Position numbers and translations under genes: made by a program
The notes under the pieces: model-generated
What the model was told of the DNA's origin: nothing
Database searches by the model: none
Seen by the model: the letters and a program-made list of their open reading frames with translations, nothing else
In this document: in pieces, positions 56,476-64,000 of the stretch
How the letters are laid out: each line of letters opens with the position of its first letter
Numbering within the stretch: position 1 is the first letter of the stretch
DNA from: Hallella multisaccharivorax DSM 17128
Lineage (GTDB): Bacteria > Bacteroidota > Bacteroidia > Bacteroidales > Bacteroidaceae
Reading direction: 5' to 3'
Length of the DNA stretch: 64,000 nt
Assembly (NCBI RefSeq): GCF_000218235.1
Contig: NZ_GL945017.1
Span: forward strand, 2,714,952 to 2,778,951

Positions 56476-58685
56476 TTTCCTAATTCCAGTTGATTCTTAA
56501 CCAATGTATAATAATAACCTTTCCTTTTGACAAGTTCCTCATGTGTACCTATCTCTACGATATGTCCGTGCCTCATGACAACAATTTGATCTGCATCTTT
56601 GACTGTACTTAATCGATGGGCAGCTATAACAACGGTTTTGCCTTTATAGAATTCATTCAGATTATCCATTATTATATGCTCATTGGTTGAATCCAATGAA
56701 TTTGTTGCCTCGTCGAAAAAAATAAACTCTGGATTCTTATATATAGCTCGAGCTATCAATAGTCGCTGACGTTGTCCTTGACTCACCCCTGAACCTTCCA
56801 TACCTATTTTTGTATTATAGCCCAATGGGAGTGCTGATATAAAATCATCCGCATTGGCCATAATTGCAGCGTGGTATAATGAATCTATATCAATATTATC
56901 GGTGTTAAGTGCTATATTATTAGCTATGGTATCTGAAAAGATAAAACTTTCCTGCATTACGCTTCCTGTTTTGCTTCTCCACAGATGTGGATTGATAGAG
57001 TTGAGGGAGATATTTCCTACCTTTATATTGCCTTTGTTGGGTAGATAGAATCCTTGTAAAAGTTTGATAAGTGTGGTTTTTCCACTGCCACTTTCTCCAA
57101 CAATAGCTGTTACTTTGTGCTCTGGTATAATAAGGTTAATATCATCTAATGCAAGATTTCTTTCAGATCCGTCATAGCTGAACTGTAGGTGTTCTATGTA
57201 TATACTTCTGTCTTTTGGAAGGACAGAGGTCTTATGAATAATGTCAATTTCCTCATCATCCTGAGAATGTATCTCATTTAAACGTTCTATGCTTATTTTT
57301 GCGTCTTGTAGTGCCTGCGCAAAGCTAATAAAATCTCCGATAGGGGCAGAGACCTGCCCGATAATGTAAGTTAGAGACATCATCATGCCTAATGACATCT
57401 GTCCCTCTAATACAGCACGTGCTGCGATGAATGATATAAGTATATTAGTCGATTGTGTAAAAAAGATTGTTCCTGCTTGCTGAATTTGCCCAATTGTTAA
57501 GCCTCGAACACTAATCTTGAACAAATTAACTTGTATATGTTCCCATTCCCATCTTTTCTGCTTTTCACAGTTGTTGAGCTTAATGTCCTGCATTCCTTGT
57601 ATCAACTGAATAATTTTATTTTGTTCTGTTGATGCCTGGTTAAAACGTTTATAATCAAGTTCCCGTCTATATTTCATGAAATATAGAATCCAAAATAAAT
57701 ATAAGGTATTACCTATTAAAAATATCATCAAAATCTTTAAGTTATAATAGGCTAAAATACCTCCAAAAATGATGAAGTTTGCAAATGCAAAGATAATATT
57801 TAGAGAATTACCCATCAAAAAGCTTTTAATACGCCCATGATCTCCGATGCGTTGCATAATATCACCTGTTCGTTTGGTGTCAAAGAAATGCAGGGGCATA
57901 TTCATCAATTTTATGAGAAAGTCAGAAATAAGTGAGATATCGATTCGTGAATTAATATGGAGAAGTATCCAATTGCGGAGAAACCCCACACTTAATTGTG
58001 CAAGAAACAATATGAGCTGAGCAATGAGTATTAGGGTTATCAGACTGAGATTCTGTTCTCCAATACCGAAATCTACCATTGCCTGAGTTAAAAAAGGGAA
58101 GACTAATTGTATCAGGCTGCCCACAAGCATTCCTATAAGCAATTGCAGAAACTGTCCTTTGAAAGGCAAGAAGTACTTTAAGAAGAAGGTCAAACTATGT
58201 TTTTTTGACTCAACTTCTTCCTTTCGGGTCCCAAATTCAACTCCGGGTTCAAGCAATAAGGCTGTTCCTTTTTCTATATTGTCAGATTTTGTGCTTAACC
58301 AGCATTTTAAGAACTTTTCTTTATCATAGCATAACCGTTGGGAAGCAGGATCTGAAATGTATATCTTATAGTTTCCTTTTCTATTCCTTTCAATTCTATA
58401 ACAAACCACGAAGTGATTTTGATTCCAATGTAAAATGCAAGGCAGCAGTGCTTCGTTAGCAAGTTGATCGAAAGAAATTCTAACACCAATGGTGCGGAAA
58501 CCAATAAATTCTGCAGCATCACTTATACCTAACATAGATACACCTGTACGTGAAATATAGCAATGCTGGCGTAACATCTCAGACGAGTACTCCTTGCCAT
58601 AGTATTTTGCAACCATTTTGAGGCAAGTCGGACCACAATCGGCGACATCATGCTGAATATAATGAGGAAACTTTTTAAAATTCAT
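56472..58685 (-). CDS. Peptidase-containing ABC exporter (PCAT, locus E)
   Basis: 737 residues, intact. The C39 peptidase (1-140) has Q11, C17 (ADCGPTC), H91 (WNQNHFVV) and D112 (ISDPA) and would cut after a GG leader. The membrane domain (about 165-455) and ATPase (about 500-737) follow, with Walker A GESGSGKTT, signature SGVSQGQRQR, Walker B FIFFDEAT and switch AHRLSTVKDAD. It would cleave and export the locus E peptide, and could also serve loci A and C, which have GG precursors but no exporter. The start at ATG 58685 gives a normal N-terminus. Confidence 0.93.
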   Translation of the reverse strand: MNFKKFPHYIQHDVADCGPTCLKMVAKYYGKEYSSEMLRQHCYISRTGVSMLGISDAAEFIGFRTIGVRISFDQLANEALLPCILHWNQNHFVVCYRIERNRKGNYKIYISDPASQRLCYDKEKFLKCWLSTKSDNIEKGTALLLEPGVEFGTRKEEVESKKHSLTFFLKYFLPFKGQFLQLLIGMLVGSLIQLVFPFLTQAMVDFGIGEQNLSLITLILIAQLILFLAQLSVGFLRNWILLHINSRIDISLISDFLIKLMNMPLHFFDTKRTGDIMQRIGDHGRIKSFLMGNSLNIIFAFANFIIFGGILAYYNLKILMIFLIGNTLYLFWILYFMKYRRELDYKRFNQASTEQNKIIQLIQGMQDIKLNNCEKQKRWEWEHIQVNLFKISVRGLTIGQIQQAGTIFFTQSTNILISFIAARAVLEGQMSLGMMMSLTYIIGQVSAPIGDFISFAQALQDAKISIERLNEIHSQDDEEIDIIHKTSVLPKDRSIYIEHLQFSYDGSERNLALDDINLIIPEHKVTAIVGESGSGKTTLIKLLQGFYLPNKGNIKVGNISLNSINPHLWRSKTGSVMQESFIFSDTIANNIALNTDNIDIDSLYHAAIMANADDFISALPLGYNTKIGMEGSGVSQGQRQRLLIARAIYKNPEFIFFDEATNSLDSTNEHIIMDNLNEFYKGKTVVIAAHRLSTVKDADQIVVMRHGHIVEIGTHEELVKRKGYYYTLVKNQLELGK

Positions 58686-58759
58686 GTTTATCTCACAATA
58701 TGTTGAATACCAAAATAATAAATGAAGAAAATATCTTTGAATAAGTGATTTTTTATCTT

Positions 58760-59530
58760 TTAAATGCTTTGCTTCAAAGATGTCTTAATGTACTCATGAA
58801 GTTCTTTTTTATTCATACAGCAAATTTTGACGAATTCCTTTCTCAACTCAATTGCAGTTTTTTCATCAAAAAATCGAGAATTTTCATTTCTGGGGTGGTA
58901 CAGATGATACGCATTTCCCTTAACTGTCCATTTTATAGGGTGTTTCATAATTTGAACTCGTCTTAATCGTTCTGCATCTTCCGGTCCCCAACCTATAAAG
59001 TGCTCATTCTCTCCACCCAGTGATAAGTATTTCTGACGGTTTACAAAAAATGCACCACCACAGAAGGTGCGATTTATTATTGGGTGTGATTCTTGGTGAT
59101 TAATACAAGTGAAGTCTTCTGTCTTCAGAAATTTCTCCGTATCCTCAGGAGAGAGCATTATACATTCTTTATGGTATGGATAAGTAAGTGTATTACCCTT
59201 CATTATATTTTGAACAGCTTCCTCAATCTGTTCATACTTTGTTACTATATCTGCATCCCATATTGACACTACATCTGTGTTTGATTGTTCCAACAGAGTA
59301 TTGATATAATGTGTACGATGAAAGATTGGGTTATGATCTTCTACAAATCGATAACTGATATTCTCTGTAAAGGAAGTTTTATCTATTCGGGATATTGTAT
59401 CTGCTTCTATCAATGCGATTTTAGCATCTATATGAGCCAACCAATGAAGTACAAAGGATAGATTCCTTTGTCGTTCAGGGCAATCTATGCGGAAGGGTAT
59501 TATGAAAGTACAATTTTTTAATCCATTCAT
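58760..59530 (-). CDS. Family 2/7-like glycosyltransferase (locus E)
   Basis: 256 residues, GT-A fold: starts with TFIIPFRIDCPERQRNL, has a DxD in VVSIWDADIV that would hold a metal and the sugar nucleotide, and the acceptor/galactosyltransferase block GGAFFVNRQKYLSLGG then FIGWGPEDAERLRR, near the C-terminal domain of family 7. Four bases after the larger glycosyltransferase. Two such enzymes within a peptide operon suggest that the peptide, or a carrier, is glycosylated. Acceptor unknown. Confidence 0.8.
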   Translation of the reverse strand: MNGLKNCTFIIPFRIDCPERQRNLSFVLHWLAHIDAKIALIEADTISRIDKTSFTENISYRFVEDHNPIFHRTHYINTLLEQSNTDVVSIWDADIVTKYEQIEEAVQNIMKGNTLTYPYHKECIMLSPEDTEKFLKTEDFTCINHQESHPIINRTFCGGAFFVNRQKYLSLGGENEHFIGWGPEDAERLRRVQIMKHPIKWTVKGNAYHLYHPRNENSRFFDEKTAIELRKEFVKICCMNKKELHEYIKTSLKQSI

Positions 59531-59533
59531 GAT

Positions 59534-61192
59534 CTATAATTGTAAGTTGTATATCTTTAACATGGTCTGTAGAATATCTATCTCATCAAGGCTTTTGGCA
59601 ATCTTATCATCAAGGCTTATCCCAAATGAAAGCACTTGAGTATAAATTTTGTATACTTTCGTTGGATAGAATCCAGCAGTTTTAAGTTCGTTCAATAGCC
59701 AATTTAAAGGAATTTCCTCAAAGCGAGTTGAAATTGCTTCTTTCCCTAATGAATTTACTACATCAAACAGCCAATCAATGTAGTAGATTAAGTACTCCTG
59801 CAATTGCCACCTCCTTGCTGCATCCTCACTGTTCTTTAACGTTTTTATTCTCCACCAAAGGTAGCATCCAATTCCAGTTAACCCTATATTATCTAAATCA
59901 AGAACAGGCTGGCAATTAATTAGCCGAATAGCCTCATTATCCAGGTAAGGGATGAAGTCTTGTGAAAGAAAGTTCCTTATTCTTCTTTTATGGTTTAAAA
60001 GATTGACCATAGCATCTTTCATGCAATTGAATGTATATCTCTTTCTATATAGTTGATATAGTTGATGTGAACATTGTTTTCTTAATACGCTGTTGGATAG
60101 GATTAACTCCATCTTTTCTGCTAGTTGATAAGTAAACTTATTTGGCTGGAAGTTCTCCTCATCAATATGTACTAAGCAATCAGGAGTAAAGTCCATCATC
60201 TCCTCAAGTCCTGTAGAATCAGTTGCTATAAATGGCAAGCCATGAGCCATCATTTCAATAGCTGAATAGCTACATTGCTCATTGAATGAAGGCAACACTC
60301 CGATAGTGGCACAATTATAAAATTTTTCCACATCTTTCTTTGCTATCTTCCCTGTAAATGTAACTTTATCCCATACACCATCACACAGAGCCAAATATCG
60401 GCTAAAATCGCCATCACCAACTAATGTCAACTTAGCCTTAACACCATGAGTCAAGAGTATTTTGAAGGCTTTAATGAGGTATTCTACTCCTTTTACTTCG
60501 TCTAACCGACCTACGAATAAAATGTCCTTTGTAGTACATTCAGTATACCCATTATAAGGCACTATAGATGGACTTTCTTTAATTCCATTATATACAAGAT
60601 GAATTTTCCCATTACTTATCTTGTAATCTGTCAATATCAAATTATAAGTAAATTTTGAGAGAACAATGACCTTATCTGAAAGTGCGAGTAAGTGTTTACA
60701 ATCTTCATATTCGCTACGAACAATTTGTTCTGTTTCATTTTCTGCAACTTTGTTAATAATTCTCCTAAAATGAGTGAGATTGCCATTCAGTATAAAGCAC
60801 CATCTTAAATAATGTATTGTATAATACACACGGCAGTTTTTGTAATTAGCCTTTATCAAACTAATCAATTCAATATACTGGCAATAGTTGAAATGGAATA
60901 TGACCTCCTCATCATCTTTTATATACAAACTTAGAATGTAAAGAATGTATCTATAGTATGCAGATAAATGATAACTCCCCTTATGAGAAGGAAAAACATA
61001 GTGTAATAGGCCATATTGATCTTTATCTACTGAGAATTCATTTATATCGGTATTTATATCTATAAAACTCAGTTCATACGAAAGAGTATTGTCTCGAAAA
61101 ATTTCTATCATTTGTTCTACATATGTGCCAATGCCATACGCCGCAGCGATACTTCTGTTATTTATTAGAAAATATTTTGTCATAAGACTCAT
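59534..61192 (-). CDS. Group-1 glycosyltransferase with LanC-like C-terminal extension (locus E)
   Basis: 552 residues; the second ATG (61183, MTKYFLINNRS) is an equally good start. A GT-B N-terminal domain is followed by the GT1/GT4 domain with DILFVGRLDEVKGVEYLIKA, TLVGDGDFSRYL and FNEQCSYSAIEMMAHGLPFI. The last ~150 residues go beyond a normal GT4; NIGLTGIGCYLWW there recalls a LanC-type GxxG repeat. It overlaps the LanC-like gene by 35 bp. It resembles the CFB-group glycosyltransferases described with radical SAM peptide systems (the TIGR04157 type, from memory). Confidence 0.8.
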   Translation of the reverse strand: MSLMTKYFLINNRSIAAAYGIGTYVEQMIEIFRDNTLSYELSFIDINTDINEFSVDKDQYGLLHYVFPSHKGSYHLSAYYRYILYILSLYIKDDEEVIFHFNYCQYIELISLIKANYKNCRVYYTIHYLRWCFILNGNLTHFRRIINKVAENETEQIVRSEYEDCKHLLALSDKVIVLSKFTYNLILTDYKISNGKIHLVYNGIKESPSIVPYNGYTECTTKDILFVGRLDEVKGVEYLIKAFKILLTHGVKAKLTLVGDGDFSRYLALCDGVWDKVTFTGKIAKKDVEKFYNCATIGVLPSFNEQCSYSAIEMMAHGLPFIATDSTGLEEMMDFTPDCLVHIDEENFQPNKFTYQLAEKMELILSNSVLRKQCSHQLYQLYRKRYTFNCMKDAMVNLLNHKRRIRNFLSQDFIPYLDNEAIRLINCQPVLDLDNIGLTGIGCYLWWRIKTLKNSEDAARRWQLQEYLIYYIDWLFDVVNSLGKEAISTRFEEIPLNWLLNELKTAGFYPTKVYKIYTQVLSFGISLDDKIAKSLDEIDILQTMLKIYNLQL

Positions 61193-61784
61193 TTATTACG
61201 TAGAAAGCGCTACCGTTGTCTATACCAACATTCTTATCCCTGTATTCTGATACATCCCAATCTGGTTTACGAATGCTGTTTTTTAGCTGCTGATGTTTTA
61301 TACCATAACAGGTATTCTTCCTTACATTATCTTTAAGCTCCTGCACAAACTTTTCATCTATAGACTCACAAGGTTGTTCTAAAGATTGTCGTTGCTCAAT
61401 ATAAAATAAGATTCCCAAGGCACCTTTCTCAAAGGAGTAATTGTCAACTCTCCGAGGATCAATACTCATTATTTTTTTATCTATGTCAAATAGTAATTCA
61501 TTGAGATTATCTTGGAACATACCCGCTTTATATAATAGAGTGTATCCAAGTCCTATACCTGCAAGCCCGTTCTCCAAAGATATATCGCCATCATTGTAGT
61601 TTTCTGCTGTACACTGTAAGATGTCCCAAACAAACTCGCAAATAGCATGGTCATTATGACAAAGACCATAGCAATATAATGCAAGGATTATACCCATTCT
61701 TCCGTGATATAGTCCATGATCGGTTATTTGCGCCGATTGTAGTGCAAGATAATTAATAAGATTAGTTGGTATTCGTCCTAACAT
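61158..61784 (-). CDS. LanC-like protein, short form (locus E)
   Basis: 208 residues with repeated GxxG helices of the LanC toroid: LYHGRMGIILALYCYG, SLENGLAGIGLGYTLL and SFEKGALGILFYI. It is half the usual ~400 residues, and the zinc-binding Cys and Cys-His-Gly of lanthionine cyclases are not seen, so it is probably not a cyclase by itself. The C-terminus of the overlapping glycosyltransferase may hold a further repeat, so the two might form one barrel-like unit. Six bases after the pseudo-radical-SAM gene. Confidence 0.68.
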   Translation of the reverse strand: MLGRIPTNLINYLALQSAQITDHGLYHGRMGIILALYCYGLCHNDHAICEFVWDILQCTAENYNDGDISLENGLAGIGLGYTLLYKAGMFQDNLNELLFDIDKKIMSIDPRRVDNYSFEKGALGILFYIEQRQSLEQPCESIDEKFVQELKDNVRKNTCYGIKHQQLKNSIRKPDWDVSEYRDKNVGIDNGSAFYVINESYDKIFSNK

Positions 61785-61790
61785 TTTTGT

Positions 61791-63017
61791 TTATTTAAAA
61801 ACGTTACATAAGTTTGGCCTATTTATCATTTTTTCATAGTTAGACAGAGGGGGACATAAAAACTGGTAGACACAGTCCTTGCAAGGGGCTTTTGAACGTA
61901 TCTGTCGCCATGCAGTATTCTTTAATAATTCTTTGTTAATGATATCTATTATCTCATCTTTTTCTAACACTCCAATGGTCTGCTCGTTTATATTTGCCTT
62001 GATTTCTCCATTTGGAAGCACATATAGACTTCCAAAATTGTTTGCATTTAGTTTTTGATTTCTAAATATCTCCCGCATAGAAATCGGATTTGCAACGATA
62101 TCTTCTTGGGAAAGATAAACGTTTTCCTCGAAGAATTGAATATTATGTCCATTATAAAACGGATGTGTTCTAAAGTCTTTAACTCCAAACTTTATCATGG
62201 CAGCCTCTAATTCTTCGTACTGTTCTGAATTCTCAACTATAACATGAAATCTCACATCTTTCCCTTCTGTTAGGATGATACAATCCCTTAACTTATTATA
62301 ATTTATAGGAGTATTTATAATAAGATGAACGGTATGCTTATCGATGTATGAGTTACTTTCATAATTCAAATAATTTACATAAAAATTAAAGACTTTATCA
62401 TTCTCTCCGGTAGGAAGATCGAAGAAGTCCAGATGTTTATACTGGTAGATATTTCCGCCAGTTATATTTACTGTTCGTAAAGGAAAATAGCTAATCTGTC
62501 GCAAAAGATTATCTAACGATTCTTCTGTTAACTCTTCTGAAAATTTACTTTTGCTACAACAGAAGAATTGCTTGTTGTAGCTTAGACATTGCGAGCATTC
62601 TTGTTGACAGGAACCATTTAAAACAATGTTTATATCCAATAGATACTTACTTATATCCCTTCCTACAAAAATGTCTTCATTCTTATTATTCTTGAATTTT
62701 TCGACATCAAGATTTAAAGAGAGAACAGGAAGCAAGATGACGGGCTTAACAGGGTTCTTATCCTTGTTAATAAGTTCCCCCATGCCTGCCGATACAACTT
62801 TTTCAATAAAGTCTTTTACCTGTGGATTGTGATATTGCTCATCATTCAGGTCAATAGAACCTATATTCTCGTTATCATAGAGCGAACGTATGATTCGAAT
62901 AGCTTCGTAGGACGAGGTTATTATTTTTAATCCTGTATGTGTATCATATAACAGCATTTTGTCTGTCTTGAAGTTCACATAAATATGTGAATAAAGGAAA
63001 AACCAATATTTCTTCAT
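61791..63017 (-). CDS. Pseudo-radical-SAM/SPASM-like protein (locus E)
   Basis: 408 residues, starting WFFLYSHIYVNFKTDKMLLY as in the CFB-group pseudo-rSAM proteins of GG-peptide systems (TIGR04150 type, from memory). Yet it has CQQECSQC (C137, C141, C144), formally CX3CX2C, followed by CC at 153-154, and a SPASM-like end with CKDCVYQFLCPP. GGEP is replaced by TGGNIYQ. So cluster binding is possible but SAM chemistry uncertain. It probably recognises or folds the precursor with a true maturase encoded outside the window. It follows the barrel gene by 70 bp. Confidence 0.75.
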   Translation of the reverse strand: MKKYWFFLYSHIYVNFKTDKMLLYDTHTGLKIITSSYEAIRIIRSLYDNENIGSIDLNDEQYHNPQVKDFIEKVVSAGMGELINKDKNPVKPVILLPVLSLNLDVEKFKNNKNEDIFVGRDISKYLLDINIVLNGSCQQECSQCLSYNKQFFCCSKSKFSEELTEESLDNLLRQISYFPLRTVNITGGNIYQYKHLDFFDLPTGENDKVFNFYVNYLNYESNSYIDKHTVHLIINTPINYNKLRDCIILTEGKDVRFHVIVENSEQYEELEAAMIKFGVKDFRTHPFYNGHNIQFFEENVYLSQEDIVANPISMREIFRNQKLNANNFGSLYVLPNGEIKANINEQTIGVLEKDEIIDIINKELLKNTAWRQIRSKAPCKDCVYQFLCPPLSNYEKMINRPNLCNVFK

Positions 63018-63087
63018 AATGTCTTTAGATTTTAAAATTTTTACTCTAAAGTTAGAGCCTGAAAGAATTTAATAGAGAAGTATAGCT

Positions 63088-64000
63088 TTATAATAACTTG
63101 AACCTCATAGAAAAAGCAAGATGTCGTGGACGCAGATAACTCGTATTGGTGAACATATCCAATCCGCTATAGGTAACACGCGTAAATACCGATCGGTTGA
63201 AAAGATTTACGGCATCCAGTTCATAATCAATACGTTTTGTCCTATATTTGATTTTAGCATCTCCAAACCAACAATGCCTGTCAGTAGCCGTAATGTTATT
63301 ATAATTATCCTCTACGGCAAAGTTCAATATTAAGTGTGAAGTAGGATAAATATTCATATCTATACGCATAGTGGAATTGTTAACCTTTTGAGCTTCATTG
63401 GCACTTGATACATAACTACGGCTTTGCCCGAATGCGTATGCTGCTGCAATGTTAAGCCAAGATACTGGCGTTATTACCAAATAGGCGGAAGTACTCCAAT
63501 AACGAGAACGAACATCAGTAGGCATATTTTGAATCAACGCGCGTGTGTCCGTCAATCCATAACTGCCCATTAATTTAATGGTAGTACGCCAAAAATCAAA
63601 ACCTTTGCTCGTTTCAGCATTAAACCTTACATTGTCCTCATTATGTGAGAAGGGCGTAAGACGGCATATCGTTTGTACACCATCGTAGTCAATACTCGTT
63701 ACATCATTTGTGTGTGTGTGAAGCCATGAAACATTCGTATTTATAAAAAACTGACGATAAGTATTCTTGTGATAAAGGGCAAAAGTACTGTACAGCGTCT
63801 GGCTTCTGCTGGCTTCTTCTACCAGACTTCGCTGGAACATACGGTAATTATACATTACCATTCCTTTTCCTGCCCGTGCCTCGTTATCAATAATATGATA
63901 ATAACTGCTGTTAAGAACAAACCATGTATTTTGCGATGGAATAAATCTTATCTCAATTTTAGGGCTAACGAAAGGATGTGTCCATGTTTGATTGATTTGC
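63088..64000 (-). CDS. C-terminal part of a TonB-type outer-membrane barrel (locus E)
   Basis: The last 303 residues of a barrel whose 5' part lies beyond the window; no start is in view, and the frame is open to the right edge. Beta-strands rich in aromatic residues end with LRPRHLAFSMRFKLL, a normal barrel end. Like the barrels at 1-1572, 5904-8177 and 37322-39282, it precedes or follows peptide genes on the same strand. Confidence 0.8.
   Translation of the reverse strand, partial: QINQTWTHPFVSPKIEIRFIPSQNTWFVLNSSYYHIIDNEARAGKGMVMYNYRMFQRSLVEEASRSQTLYSTFALYHKNTYRQFFINTNVSWLHTHTNDVTSIDYDGVQTICRLTPFSHNEDNVRFNAETSKGFDFWRTTIKLMGSYGLTDTRALIQNMPTDVRSRYWSTSAYLVITPVSWLNIAAAYAFGQSRSYVSSANEAQKVNNSTMRIDMNIYPTSHLILNFAVEDNYNNITATDRHCWFGDAKIKYRTKRIDYELDAVNLFNRSVFTRVTYSGLDMFTNTSYLRPRHLAFSMRFKLL

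Overview
The window looks like a Bacteroidota chromosome, most likely Prevotella or a close relative. The basis is tandem SusC/SusD pairs, a FecI-type sigma factor with a FecR anti-sigma factor, promoters of the TTTG-N20-TAnnTTTG type, many TonB-type barrels, and a C-terminal tail resembling type IX secretion sorting domains. No rRNA, tRNA or CRISPR array was recognised.

Layout. (A) 1-3.8 kb, minus strand: a double-glycine precursor peptide, a radical SAM/SPASM maturase and an outer-membrane barrel, behind two 18-bp palindromes; a second precursor upstream has a nonsense codon. (B) 3.9-10 kb: a decayed sister locus with a radical SAM enzyme lacking its N-terminus, an intact barrel, a peptidase-containing ABC exporter (PCAT) with an internal deletion plus frameshift, and only the last codons of an HlyD gene; a divergent LuxR-type regulator follows. 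(PUL) 10.2-30 kb, minus strand: FecR, two SusC/SusD pairs, a SusE/F-like lipoprotein and GH16, GH2 and GH3 enzymes, a beta-glycan utilisation locus. Its probable sigma factor lies 10.6 kb away at 40.65-41.2 kb. (C) 30.1-35.8 kb: ISL3 element, ABC-exporter fragment, HTH regulator, three GG-leader bacteriocin-like peptides, a candidate immunity protein, a CPBP protease, and a duplicated 394-bp regulator/operator/promoter block. (D) 35.9-40.6 kb: IS1595-type element, a truncated leader-binding (RRE-like) domain, a barrel split at an A10 tract, a periplasmic protein, a Cys/Thr/Gly-rich precursor and a 229-bp MITE. (Core) 41.6-55.2 kb, GC-rich: receptor/lipoprotein pair, serine acetyltransferase, THUMP methyltransferase, dipeptidyl peptidase, purD and membrane proteins, with three intergenic arrays of a 22-bp repeat. 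(E) 55.4-64 kb, AT-rich, minus strand: barrel, pseudo-radical-SAM protein, LanC-like protein, two glycosyltransferases, PCAT, HlyD and a glycosyltransferase remnant.

So the window has a metabolic PUL and housekeeping genes interleaved with five distinct ribosomal-peptide loci (A-E) in different states of integrity. The shared theme is a small precursor, a modifying enzyme or GG-cleaving exporter, and, in four of the five, a dedicated TonB-like barrel. C-D sits between the sigma factor and FecR, as if the island split a regulatory pair.
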